NCBI RefSeq assembly: GCF_004217045.1
Contig: NZ_SGXM01000009.1
Span: 62,001 to 126,000 of the forward strand
DNA from: Cupriavidus agavae
GTDB taxonomy: Bacteria; Pseudomonadota; Gammaproteobacteria; Burkholderiales; Burkholderiaceae
Length of the DNA: 64,000 nt
Direction: 5' to 3'
The first letter of the stretch is position 1, and every line of letters begins with the position of its first letter. The notes beneath the pieces were generated by a model, which ran no database searches, was not told the DNA's origin, and saw nothing but the letters and a program-made list of their open reading frames with translations. Below are positions 34,826 through 42,225 of the stretch, one piece after another. Both the position numbers and the translations under genes were made by a program.

Positions 34826-36430
34826 CTAGAACCGGAAGCGCGCCACGTCGCCCTCCAGCGCCTCGGCCTGCTCGTCGAGGCGCGCCGCCTGCCCGGTCAG
34901 GCTGTCCACGAGCCGGGCGTTGTCGGCACTGGTCTGTTCCAGGCGCGCCAGCGCGTCGGTCACGGTGCGGATGCCGGCGGCCTGTTCGTCGGCCAGTTCG
35001 CTAAGTTCGGCCGCCAGCGTGTGGCTATGCTGCACAGCGGTATCGATGCCTGACATGGCAGACTCGACATGCGTGCTGAGTTCCGCGCCGCGTGCAATCT
35101 CGCGCGCGGCGTCGCCGATGATGGTGCCAATCTCGCGGGCGGCCGTGGCGCTGCGCTGCGCCAGCGCGCGCACCTCCTGGGCCACCACGGCGAAGCCGCG
35201 CCCGGCCTCGCCGGCGCGGGCCGCTTCCACGGCAGCGTTGAGGGCGAGGATGTTGGTCTGGAAGGCGATGCTCTCGATCACCGCAACGATGTCCGAGATA
35301 TTGCGCGACTGCGCATGGACATTGGCCATGGCCGCGCTCATGTCGCGCACCGCCGCCATGCCCGTGCCGGTAGCCTGCCGCGCGCGGCTCGCCATCCCGC
35401 TCGATTCCTGCGCCTGCGTGTGGGCCTGCTGCACCAGCGTGGTCAGCCGCGTCACGTTGCTGGCGGCATCGGCCAGCGCGGCGGCCTGCGTGCCGGTGCG
35501 CGTCGCCAGTGCCTGGTTGCCCTGCGTGATGCCATGGCTGGCGTCAGAGATCTCGTGCGCGCATTGCTGGATGCCGGCCAGCACTCCGGCCAGTTGGTCG
35601 CGCATGCCCGCCAGGTAGTACAGCAGGCTGCCGTCGTCCTGGTTGCGCAGCGCGATATGGGCCGTCAGGTCGCCGCCGGCAATGCGGTTGGCGGCCGCCG
35701 CCGCGTCGCGCGGCTCGCCGCCGAGTTCGCGGGTCAGGCTGCGCGCGGCAATCCACGCCAGCCAGGCCGCGGCGAGCAGGCTCGCGCCAAGCAGGCCGGC
35801 CATCACGCGCTGCGCGCGGGTCTGCGCGGCGGCGACGCCCGCCACGGTGCCGGCGGCCTGTCGTGCCAGCGCGGTACGGGTGGTCTCGATCAGCGCGCCG
35901 AGCTTCTGCAGTTGTTCGTTCAGGAAATGGCTGTCGATCGAGACGGCGGCATCGAACTGCAGTGCGTCGAGCGGCTGCTTGCGCATCAGTTCGACGAAGC
36001 GGCTGGTCAGGTCGCCGGCCGCGACGCGCTCCTTCTGCAGCGCCTGCGCCTGTTCGGGCGCGGCGTGACGGACGCCGTCGACGGCGGCGTCAAGCTGCTT
36101 CATCGCCGCGGCAATCTCGCCGGCGGCCGTGTCGCGCTCGGTGCCCGAGGTGGCCAGCGTCAGCGCGAGCTGCGCGCGGCCGAGCATCGCCAGCGAAGCC
36201 TGCGCCCGCTCGGCGGAGATCGCGCCGCGCATGTCGCGCTGGTACAGCGTGTCGGTATCTTCCTTGAGGTCGATCAGGTTGACGATGCCGGTCAGGCCGA
36301 CGATGGCGCCGAAGGCATAGATCAGGACGAACGCGGCCGAGAGCCGCAGGACCAGCGGCAGCCGCGCGAGCCCCTGCCACACGGATTGGCCGCGCCGCGC
36401 GGGCAATCCCAGCTTGATGGCTTGAAACAC
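34826..36430 (-). CDS. Methyl-accepting chemotaxis protein
   Basis: 534 residues from GTG 36430, with GGAGGA nine bases before; a GTG three codons earlier would leave no room for it. Topology: membrane helix near 25-50, four-helix-bundle sensor domain of the 4HB type in the periplasm, second helix near 210-232, HAMP region, then the signalling tip (SIAFQTNILALNAAVEAARAG) with the CheA/CheW-contacting hairpin. No C-terminal NWETF-type pentapeptide. Lies 202 bp downstream of an atypical response regulator. Confidence 0.93.
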   Translation of the reverse strand: MFQAIKLGLPARRGQSVWQGLARLPLVLRLSAAFVLIYAFGAIVGLTGIVNLIDLKEDTDTLYQRDMRGAISAERAQASLAMLGRAQLALTLATSGTERDTAAGEIAAAMKQLDAAVDGVRHAAPEQAQALQKERVAAGDLTSRFVELMRKQPLDALQFDAAVSIDSHFLNEQLQKLGALIETTRTALARQAAGTVAGVAAAQTRAQRVMAGLLGASLLAAAWLAWIAARSLTRELGGEPRDAAAAANRIAGGDLTAHIALRNQDDGSLLYYLAGMRDQLAGVLAGIQQCAHEISDASHGITQGNQALATRTGTQAAALADAASNVTRLTTLVQQAHTQAQESSGMASRARQATGTGMAAVRDMSAAMANVHAQSRNISDIVAVIESIAFQTNILALNAAVEAARAGEAGRGFAVVAQEVRALAQRSATAAREIGTIIGDAAREIARGAELSTHVESAMSGIDTAVQHSHTLAAELSELADEQAAGIRTVTDALARLEQTSADNARLVDSLTGQAARLDEQAEALEGDVARFRF

Positions 36431-36632
36431 GAGTAACACTCCTCCGGGGCGTTGCCCCGCCTTGCCATGACCCAGGCGCGGCGGCTCCCGAAGTCTTTGC
36501 GGCCCGGCTGGGAGCCGGGCGGTGGCATCGGTGAGTCTCGCGGCGCGGTGAGATGGTCCGCGACAGATGTGACGCCGGCGTGACGCGGCGTCACCTGCCG
36601 GCCCCGCGGAGGAGTGCTGGCGGAACGATCGG

Positions 36633-37406
36633 TCAGTAGTGCAGGGCGGGGGTGTCCGGGTCGGCCTGCACCTCGCGGTGGCTCGACAATTCCTCGCGTG
36701 CGGCGTGGTCGAGCACGTCGAGCCGGTAGCCCTGCGCGTAGACCACCGATACGGTCACCCCGTTCTCCGGACACAGATTGAGCGTGCGGCGCATGCGCGA
36801 AACCAGCCCGGCCAGCGCCCGGGAATCGCCCGGCAGGTCGTGGCCCCAGATCGTGTTCTCGATGCGCTGGCTGGCCAGGATGCGGCCCGCGTTGGCAAAC
36901 ATCAGCATGGCGAGATCGAACTCCTTGGGCGTCATCGGAATCCGCACGCCGTGCAGCGTGGCATAGCGGCCCGGGCTGTTCAGTTCATAGCCGCCGGCGC
37001 GCAGCGGCAGCGGCGCGCGCAGGCGGGTGTCGGCCACGCGCCGGCGCAGCGCGCTCAGACGGGCCAGCAGCACCCGTGCGCTCAGGGGCCGTACCACGTA
37101 GTCGTCGGCGCCGGCGTCCAGCGCCTCGACCACGTCGTCATCGCTGCCCTGGCCGGCGAACAGTACGATCGGCACATCGCGGTTGCGCACCGCGCGCACG
37201 GCGCGGATCACGTCGATGGCGGAGATGTCGGGCAGATCCCTGTCGATCAGGAGCATCTCGAAGTTGTCGTGGCCGAGGCCGTGGATCAGGTCACGGCCGG
37301 CCTGAAAATAGTTGCACTGGAACCCGGCAATCGACAGCAGTTCCTGCATGGGATGGAGGGGGGAGGCGCTGCTGCCGAGCAGCGCGATATTGGCACGGTC
37401 ATTCAT
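36633..37406 (-). CDS. OmpR-family response regulator with atypical receiver
   Basis: 257 residues. Receiver domain with the phosphoacceptor candidate Asp55 in LLIDRDLPD, but the conserved Thr/Ser is Ala84 (VLFAG) and the conserved Lys is Arg106 (DDYVVRP), both central to phosphorylation switching. A winged-helix DNA-binding domain follows (PMTPKEFDLAMLMF, SRALAGLVSRMRRTL). No sensor kinase gene is adjacent. It may respond in an unusual way or without phosphate. Upstream of a chemoreceptor gene on the same strand; co-transcription is possible. Confidence 0.88.
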   Translation of the reverse strand: MNDRANIALLGSSASPLHPMQELLSIAGFQCNYFQAGRDLIHGLGHDNFEMLLIDRDLPDISAIDVIRAVRAVRNRDVPIVLFAGQGSDDDVVEALDAGADDYVVRPLSARVLLARLSALRRRVADTRLRAPLPLRAGGYELNSPGRYATLHGVRIPMTPKEFDLAMLMFANAGRILASQRIENTIWGHDLPGDSRALAGLVSRMRRTLNLCPENGVTVSVVYAQGYRLDVLDHAAREELSSHREVQADPDTPALHY

Positions 37407-37773
37407 ACGACACTATCGATCCTGCAAAACGCATTAAAAGGGCAAAACGCTCGTCGCAGCGTATCGACGGGGGGGCGCTGCAACAATCGCGGTTTCCTTA
37501 AATGGGCTGCGATGGCGTCACAGTTGTCGCCGGATGTCGCGCGAAGGACAGGTTTTTGTCATGAAACCGGCCAACTGCCGCTTATCCACAGAAGTTGTGG
37601 ATAACCAGGGCGGGACCAGCCCGGCGGGCCGGCGGGGCCGTCCACGCGTCGGCGTGATTAAAAAATGGGCAGTATGGGCAGCCCCGCACCTTGGTATGGG
37701 TGCGGGTAAGTGACTTGCCGTGCCAGAATACGGCTCTCCGGATCAGGGAGGCCGTCGAGGCCGCCAGTTGCCG
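37407..37773. other. 367-bp divergent region with DnaA-box pair
   Basis: Noncoding. Contains the inverted DnaA-box pair at 37582-37604, a hairpin CCCGCACC / GGTGCGGG around 37684-37706 and a weak sigma-54-like element GGGTAAGTGACTTGCC at 37704-37719 before the cardiolipin synthase gene. Confidence 0.5.
37582..37604. promoter_or_regulatory. Inverted pair of consensus DnaA boxes
   Basis: TTATCCACA (37582-37590) and TGTGGATAA (37596-37604) are both perfect DnaA boxes, five bases apart and head to head. No AT-rich unwinding region or replication gene is near, so titration or regulatory use is more likely than an origin. Confidence 0.65.
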
Positions 37774-39207
37774 ATGCTGAGTCCTAGCCTGATTGCCGCG
37801 GTCGTGGTCGCGTTCCACTGCGTGGGCGTGGTGGCTGCCCTGCACGCCGTCATGACGGTGCGTACCGCGCCGGGCGCCATTGCCTGGGCGGGGTCGCTGG
37901 TGATGATGCCGTACTTCGCGCTGGTGCCTTACCTGATCTTCGGGCGCAGCCGCTTTGCCGGCTATGTCAACGCGCGCCGCTTCAACGACGACCGCCTGCG
38001 CGAGATCCGCCAGGGGATGACCGTGCCCGAGCGCGAGGCACTGGGCGCCAGCGTCGTGCACCATCCGCCCCAGGCGTGCCTGCGCGCGTTGCCGGCACTG
38101 ACCGGCATCCCGTGCCTGAGCAACAACGACGTGCGGCTGCTGATCAATGGCGACGCCACGTTCGAGGCCATCTTCGCGGCGATCGACGCCGCCACCGAAC
38201 AGATCATCGTCCAGTTCTTCATCGTCCACGACGACGAACTCGGCCGCGCGTTGCAGCGCCGGCTCTGCGAGCGCGCCCAGGCCGGGGTGCGGGTCTATTT
38301 CCTCTATGACAGCATCGGCTGCCACGGGCTAGGGCGCGAGTACGTGCGCGTGCTGCACCAGGCCGGCGTGCAGGCGCGGCCGTTCTCGACGCATCCCGGC
38401 TTTGTCAATCGCTTCCAGCTCAATTTCCGCAACCACCGCAAGCTCGTGGTGGTGGACGGTGCGCGCGCCTTCGTGGGCGGCCACAACGTGGGCAACGAAT
38501 ACCTGGGCAAGCGCGCCCCGCTGGCGCCGTGGCGCGACACCCATATCGAGATCCGCGGCCCGGCTGTGCTGGATTTGCAGATGGCGTTCGCGGAAGACTG
38601 GTACTGGGCCGCGCGCGAGGTGCCATACCTGATGATGCCGCCGCCGGGCAAGGCCGGCGACATGGTGTGCCAGGTGGTGCCGTCCGGCCCCGCCGATGCG
38701 CAGGAGACCTGCTCGCTGTTCTTCGTCGAGGCGATCCAGTCGGCCACGCGCCGGCTCTGGATGACCTCGCCTTATTTCGTGCCCGACGAGGCCGTGTTCG
38801 CCATGCTGCGGCTGGCCGTGCTGCGCGGCGTGGACGTGCGCATCCTGATCCCGTCGCGGCCGGACCATCTGGTGGTCTTTGGCGCATCGACGATCTACGC
38901 CTACCAGGCGATCCGCGCCGGCGTGAAGATCTACCGCTACCAGCCTGGCTTCCTGCATCAGAAGGTGGTGCTGATCGACGATGTGGCGGCGGCCGTGGGG
39001 ACGGCCAATCTCGACAATCGCTCGTTCCGGCTCAACTTCGAAATGATGGTGATGACCGCCCATCCGGCGTTCGCGGCCGATGTGGCGCGCATGCTCGAAG
39101 CCGATTTCGCCCAGGCGCGACGGATCGACAGCGCCGATTTTCTTGGCGCGCCGGCGGTGCTGCGCGTGGCCATGCACGTGGCCAAGCTGTTCGCGCCCAT
39201 CCTCTAG
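37774..39207 (+). CDS. cls: Cardiolipin synthase
   Basis: 477 residues from ATG 37774; a GTG 18 codons earlier is open but poorly supported. Two N-terminal membrane helices (about 8-28 and 36-56) then two phospholipase-D active sites: HRKLVVVDG (His221, Lys223, Asp228) and HQKVVLIDD (His395, Lys397, Asp402). Length and layout match ClsA, which condenses two phosphatidylglycerol molecules to cardiolipin at the inner membrane. A second PLD enzyme is encoded at 42222. Confidence 0.94.
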   Translation: MLSPSLIAAVVVAFHCVGVVAALHAVMTVRTAPGAIAWAGSLVMMPYFALVPYLIFGRSRFAGYVNARRFNDDRLREIRQGMTVPEREALGASVVHHPPQACLRALPALTGIPCLSNNDVRLLINGDATFEAIFAAIDAATEQIIVQFFIVHDDELGRALQRRLCERAQAGVRVYFLYDSIGCHGLGREYVRVLHQAGVQARPFSTHPGFVNRFQLNFRNHRKLVVVDGARAFVGGHNVGNEYLGKRAPLAPWRDTHIEIRGPAVLDLQMAFAEDWYWAAREVPYLMMPPPGKAGDMVCQVVPSGPADAQETCSLFFVEAIQSATRRLWMTSPYFVPDEAVFAMLRLAVLRGVDVRILIPSRPDHLVVFGASTIYAYQAIRAGVKIYRYQPGFLHQKVVLIDDVAAAVGTANLDNRSFRLNFEMMVMTAHPAFAADVARMLEADFAQARRIDSADFLGAPAVLRVAMHVAKLFAPIL

Positions 39208-39300
39208 CGGCGCCCCGCGCACCCCGGGAAACTGGCACTATTTGTGTACACTGTCTACTATTAATGCCAATGAGATGGACGCTGTCCACATAGGGGGAGC

Positions 39301-39957
39301 ATGACCCGACTCGCCGCCAGCCCGCCGCCCACCCGTACCACCTATCGGCATGGCGACCTGCGCCGGGCGCTGCTCGAAGCCGGCATCGACCTGGCGCGCC
39401 ACGGCGGACCCGATGCGATCGTGCTACGCGAGGCCACGCGCCGGGCCGGGGTGGTGCCGAACGCCGCCTATCGCCATTTCGCCAACCGGCAGGATCTGCT
39501 GCAGGCCGTGCGCGCTGCGGCGTTGTCGAGCCTGGCCATGGCAATGGAAGCCGAGCTTGCCGCGCTGCCGGCCGATGCCTCCCCCACCGAGCGGGCGCGC
39601 GGCAGCCTGCGCGCGGTGGGCACGGGCTACCTGCGTTTCGCGCTCGAAGAGACGGGGCTGTTCCGCACCGCGTTCTCGGTGCCTGACGATGTGGAGAGCG
39701 ATACCGATCCCGCCAAGGCCGGCAACAGCGGCATGAATCCGTTCGAGTTGCTCGGCGCCGCGCTGGATAGCTGGGTCGACGCCGGTATCCTGCCTGCGCA
39801 GCGCCGGCCCGGCGCCGAATACATTGCGTGGGCAGCGGTGCACGGGCTCGCGATCATGCTGATCGACGGTCCGTTGCGCAGCCACGCACGCGAGCAGGCC
39901 GCGCAGATCGGGCCAAGGTTGCTGGAGATGGTGGAGAAGGGATTGCTGGCCGGCTGA
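39301..39957 (+). CDS. TetR family regulator
   Basis: 218 residues. N-terminal helix-turn-helix (residues ~22-65, VLREATRRAGVVPNAAYRHF) and a mainly helical ligand domain of the WHG type at the C-terminus. The palindrome GTGTACAC at 39244-39251 lies within its promoter region and may be the autoregulatory operator. No obvious target gene flanks it, unless it controls the cardiolipin synthase upstream. Confidence 0.92.
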   Translation: MTRLAASPPPTRTTYRHGDLRRALLEAGIDLARHGGPDAIVLREATRRAGVVPNAAYRHFANRQDLLQAVRAAALSSLAMAMEAELAALPADASPTERARGSLRAVGTGYLRFALEETGLFRTAFSVPDDVESDTDPAKAGNSGMNPFELLGAALDSWVDAGILPAQRRPGAEYIAWAAVHGLAIMLIDGPLRSHAREQAAQIGPRLLEMVEKGLLAG

Positions 39958-40047
39958 GGCCGGCAGACACCCAAAAAAAAAGGATGCCACGCGGCGGGGA
40001 GCAACGTGGCATCTGAAGCATGAGTCGCAGGGGAGGGGTCACCCTGA

Positions 40048-40087
40048 ACTCCGTTGGGTCACCCGTGTTGCACGGGTGAGACGGAGT
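40048..40087. other. Strong cruciform-like hairpin
   Basis: CACCCGTG (40060-40067), loop TTG, CACGGGTG (40071-40078), enclosed by ACTCCGT (40048-40054) and ACGGAGT (40081-40087). Between the TetR gene and the lipoprotein gene; a second hairpin GATGCCACG/CGTGGCATC lies at 39983-40013. Possible terminators or mRNA structure. Confidence 0.6.
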
Positions 40088-40208
40088 GTATGGAGAGGAT
40101 TCTGATTCCGAAATCGAAGAATCTTTAAATATGGACTTCTTTGCGCCGATTCGTGTCTAACGTTTGCGGCGCGACAACCCGGCGCCGAAGCAGACGACGG
40201 AGGCCGGT

Positions 40209-40715
40209 ATGCGTGGTGACCTGCATGGTGCGATGCCGAGGATCAGGGCGGGCATCGTGCTCGCGTTCGCGAGCGTGCTCGCCGGCTGCGTGGCGTATCC
40301 GGGCTACGACGGGTATCCCGCCTACTCCACTGCCTATCCCTCGGCCTATTCGCCGGGCTACACGTCGGCCTATGTCTCGGGCGGCTCGGGAAGTGTCACC
40401 TACTCGACCGGCTACGCGTCCTATCCGCCCACCTACCCCTACTCAACCTACTACTACGGCGGCTACCCGTACGGTTATCCCAATGCGTACTACGGCCCGC
40501 GTGTCTACGGCGGGGTGTGGATCGGCAGCGGGAGCTACTACGGTTACCGGGGCTATCGCGGCTATCCCGGCTACTACGGCGGACGGGGCTACCACGGCTA
40601 CCGTGGCGGCTACCGGGGCGCGTATGGCGGAGGCTATCGGGGTGGTTATCGAGGTGGCTACGGCGGCGGCCACGGCGGCTACCGGGGCGGCGGGGGCGGT
40701 CGCGGCCGCCGCTAG
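40209..40715 (+). CDS. Gly/Tyr-rich repetitive lipoprotein
   Basis: 168 residues from ATG 40209 with GGAGG six bases before. Lipoprotein signal with lipobox VLAGC. The mature part is low-complexity: Tyr/Pro/Ser-rich at first (YPAYSTAYPSAYSPGYTS), then Gly/Tyr/Arg repeats (GYRGYRGYPGYYGG and similar) to a Gly-Arg end. Such outer-membrane proteins may bind polymers or self-associate. No enzymatic motif. Homology searches will be dominated by composition. Confidence 0.78.
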   Translation: MRGDLHGAMPRIRAGIVLAFASVLAGCVAYPGYDGYPAYSTAYPSAYSPGYTSAYVSGGSGSVTYSTGYASYPPTYPYSTYYYGGYPYGYPNAYYGPRVYGGVWIGSGSYYGYRGYRGYPGYYGGRGYHGYRGGYRGAYGGGYRGGYRGGYGGGHGGYRGGGGGRGRR

Positions 40716-40742
40716 CGTGGCGGCCTGACTGGCATCAGCCAG

Positions 40743-41168
40743 TCAGGGAAGCTGCCGCAACTGGCCGATCACCGAGATCAGCCGGCCATGCGCTACGGTC
40801 ACCGAGGCCTCGTCCTGCAGGGCCTCCTGATAGCGCTTGCGGAAGGCTTCGTCGCCGCGATCGCTGAACAGCTTCTGCGTGGCACCGGCCACCGCGCGGC
40901 AGGTTTCGTCGTGATGCTCGTCGCCGTCCAGTTCCTCGTCGATCTCGACGATCAGCCGCGACAGCGGATCGAGCCAGCGGAAGAACGCCTCTTCGGTGAT
41001 GAGCTGGACAAATTGCCCGGCGGGAATCGGACCGTGCAGCCTCTCGTACTGGCCGCGGTCGTAGCCGATCACTTCCTTGTGTACCTCGAGCAGCGCCGCG
41101 CGCAAGGCACGTAGCCCCGAGCGGCGGGTTTCCTGGATGGCTAGGAACTGTTCGCTGGGCATGCCCAT
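40743..41168 (-). CDS. Conserved protein of unknown function
   Basis: About 141 residues from ATG 41168; ATG 41162 with GGAG six bases before is an equally good start. Entirely soluble, acidic and helical (FVQLITEEAFFRWLDPLSRLIVEIDEEL), with a DGDEHHDE patch in the centre that could bind metal. No family recognised. It sits alone, convergent with the lipoprotein gene. Confidence 0.7.
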   Translation of the reverse strand: MGMPSEQFLAIQETRRSGLRALRAALLEVHKEVIGYDRGQYERLHGPIPAGQFVQLITEEAFFRWLDPLSRLIVEIDEELDGDEHHDETCRAVAGATQKLFSDRGDEAFRKRYQEALQDEASVTVAHGRLISVIGQLRQLP

Positions 41169-41469
41169 CTCCACTTTCCTGTTGTTCGGGCAGGCTCTGT
41201 CGAACCATCGGCGGCGTCCTCCCGGGAGCGCCATTCGCCTGCCCTGTCGTTATTCGGCACCGGCATCGCACGCTGCACGCGACGCACCGGGCGCAATTTC
41301 AGTATAGGCATGCACGATGCCCCGATCTAGCGCGCAAGCCTAGCGAAATACCCGTATTGCCGCTGCGCCGCATACCGTGCCGGCCATGGTGGATGGCCGC
41401 GCGCAGGCGTGCCGTATTGCACCGCAGCGGGCCACAAACATCGTAAAAACGCCAGAACTATCGGCAACG

Positions 41470-42225
41470 CTAACGCGAAACGAGCCGCATGCGTGCCAGC
41501 AGCGGCAGGTGGTCGGATGCAAGTCTTGCCATCGCGGTGCGGTGGCTGGCCACGGCCAGCAGATGGGCGCGCGGCGAGGTCCAGATGCGGTCGAGCGCGA
41601 GGAAGGGCCAGCGCGACGGGAACGTGGACACATGCGGCGTGCGCTCGAAGTACGCGTGCAGCCAGCGCAGCGGACGTCCCCACAGGAACCACTCGTTGAC
41701 ATCGCCCAGCAGGATGGTGGGCTGCTCGGGTGCTTCGGCCAGCGCGGTCAGCAGCCGGCGTACCTGCCAGCGCCGTTCGCTCGGCAGCAGCCCCAGGTGC
41801 GTGGCGATCACGCGCAGCGCGAAGGTGCCGGACTCGATCGCATTGCATTCGAGCTGGGCATCGATGGCGCCGCGCGGCTCGCGGCGCTTCACGCTGAGGT
41901 CGATGTGGCGCACGCTCAGCGGCCGGTAGCGCGTGAGCAGTGCGTTGCCGTAGTCGCCATCGTCGCGCACGAGCGTGGGGCCGGGAATGGCGTGCAGGCC
42001 CGTGCGCTGGGACAGGAACTGCAGCATGTCGAAGCCCGTGCCGCGTGTCTCCACCTCCTGCAGCGCCACGAGGTCGGCGCGCAGTTCGCAGAGCACGTCG
42101 CAGATCCGGTTCGGCACGAAGTGGCCATCGGTGCCGACGCCGCCATGGATGTTGTAGCTGGCCACCGAGATATCGGCGTGGAGCGCGCCCACGGGAAGGT
42201 GGGAAGCCGGGTGGGGTGCGTTCAC
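41470..42225 (-). CDS. Endonuclease/exonuclease/phosphatase family protein
   Basis: 251 residues from a GTG that overlaps the stop of the PLD gene (GTGA) with GGAGG upstream. EEP fold motifs: ASYNIHGG near 20-27, ALQEVE, the Mg-binding LLGDVNEW and the C-terminal SDHLPLLARM His. E. coli YbhP is a similar protein encoded beside the phospholipase D enzyme ClsB. Tight coupling to a PLD enzyme suggests the same partnership: possibly phosphodiester or lipid headgroup cleavage rather than DNA repair. Confidence 0.9.
   Translation of the reverse strand: MNAPHPASHLPVGALHADISVASYNIHGGVGTDGHFVPNRICDVLCELRADLVALQEVETRGTGFDMLQFLSQRTGLHAIPGPTLVRDDGDYGNALLTRYRPLSVRHIDLSVKRREPRGAIDAQLECNAIESGTFALRVIATHLGLLPSERRWQVRRLLTALAEAPEQPTILLGDVNEWFLWGRPLRWLHAYFERTPHVSTFPSRWPFLALDRIWTSPRAHLLAVASHRTAMARLASDHLPLLARMRLVSR

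Noticed and set aside
37582..37604. Replication origin
   Set aside because: Only two DnaA boxes, no AT-rich unwinding element and no dnaA, repA or parAB genes nearby.
37704..37719. Sigma-54-like GGGTAAGTGACTTGCC before cls
   Set aside because: Several mismatches in the -24 box; too weak to list as a promoter.
40290..40715. Repetitive DNA that could suggest a CRISPR or satellite
   Set aside because: Repeats are short, irregular and in frame; they encode Gly/Tyr runs of a lipoprotein.
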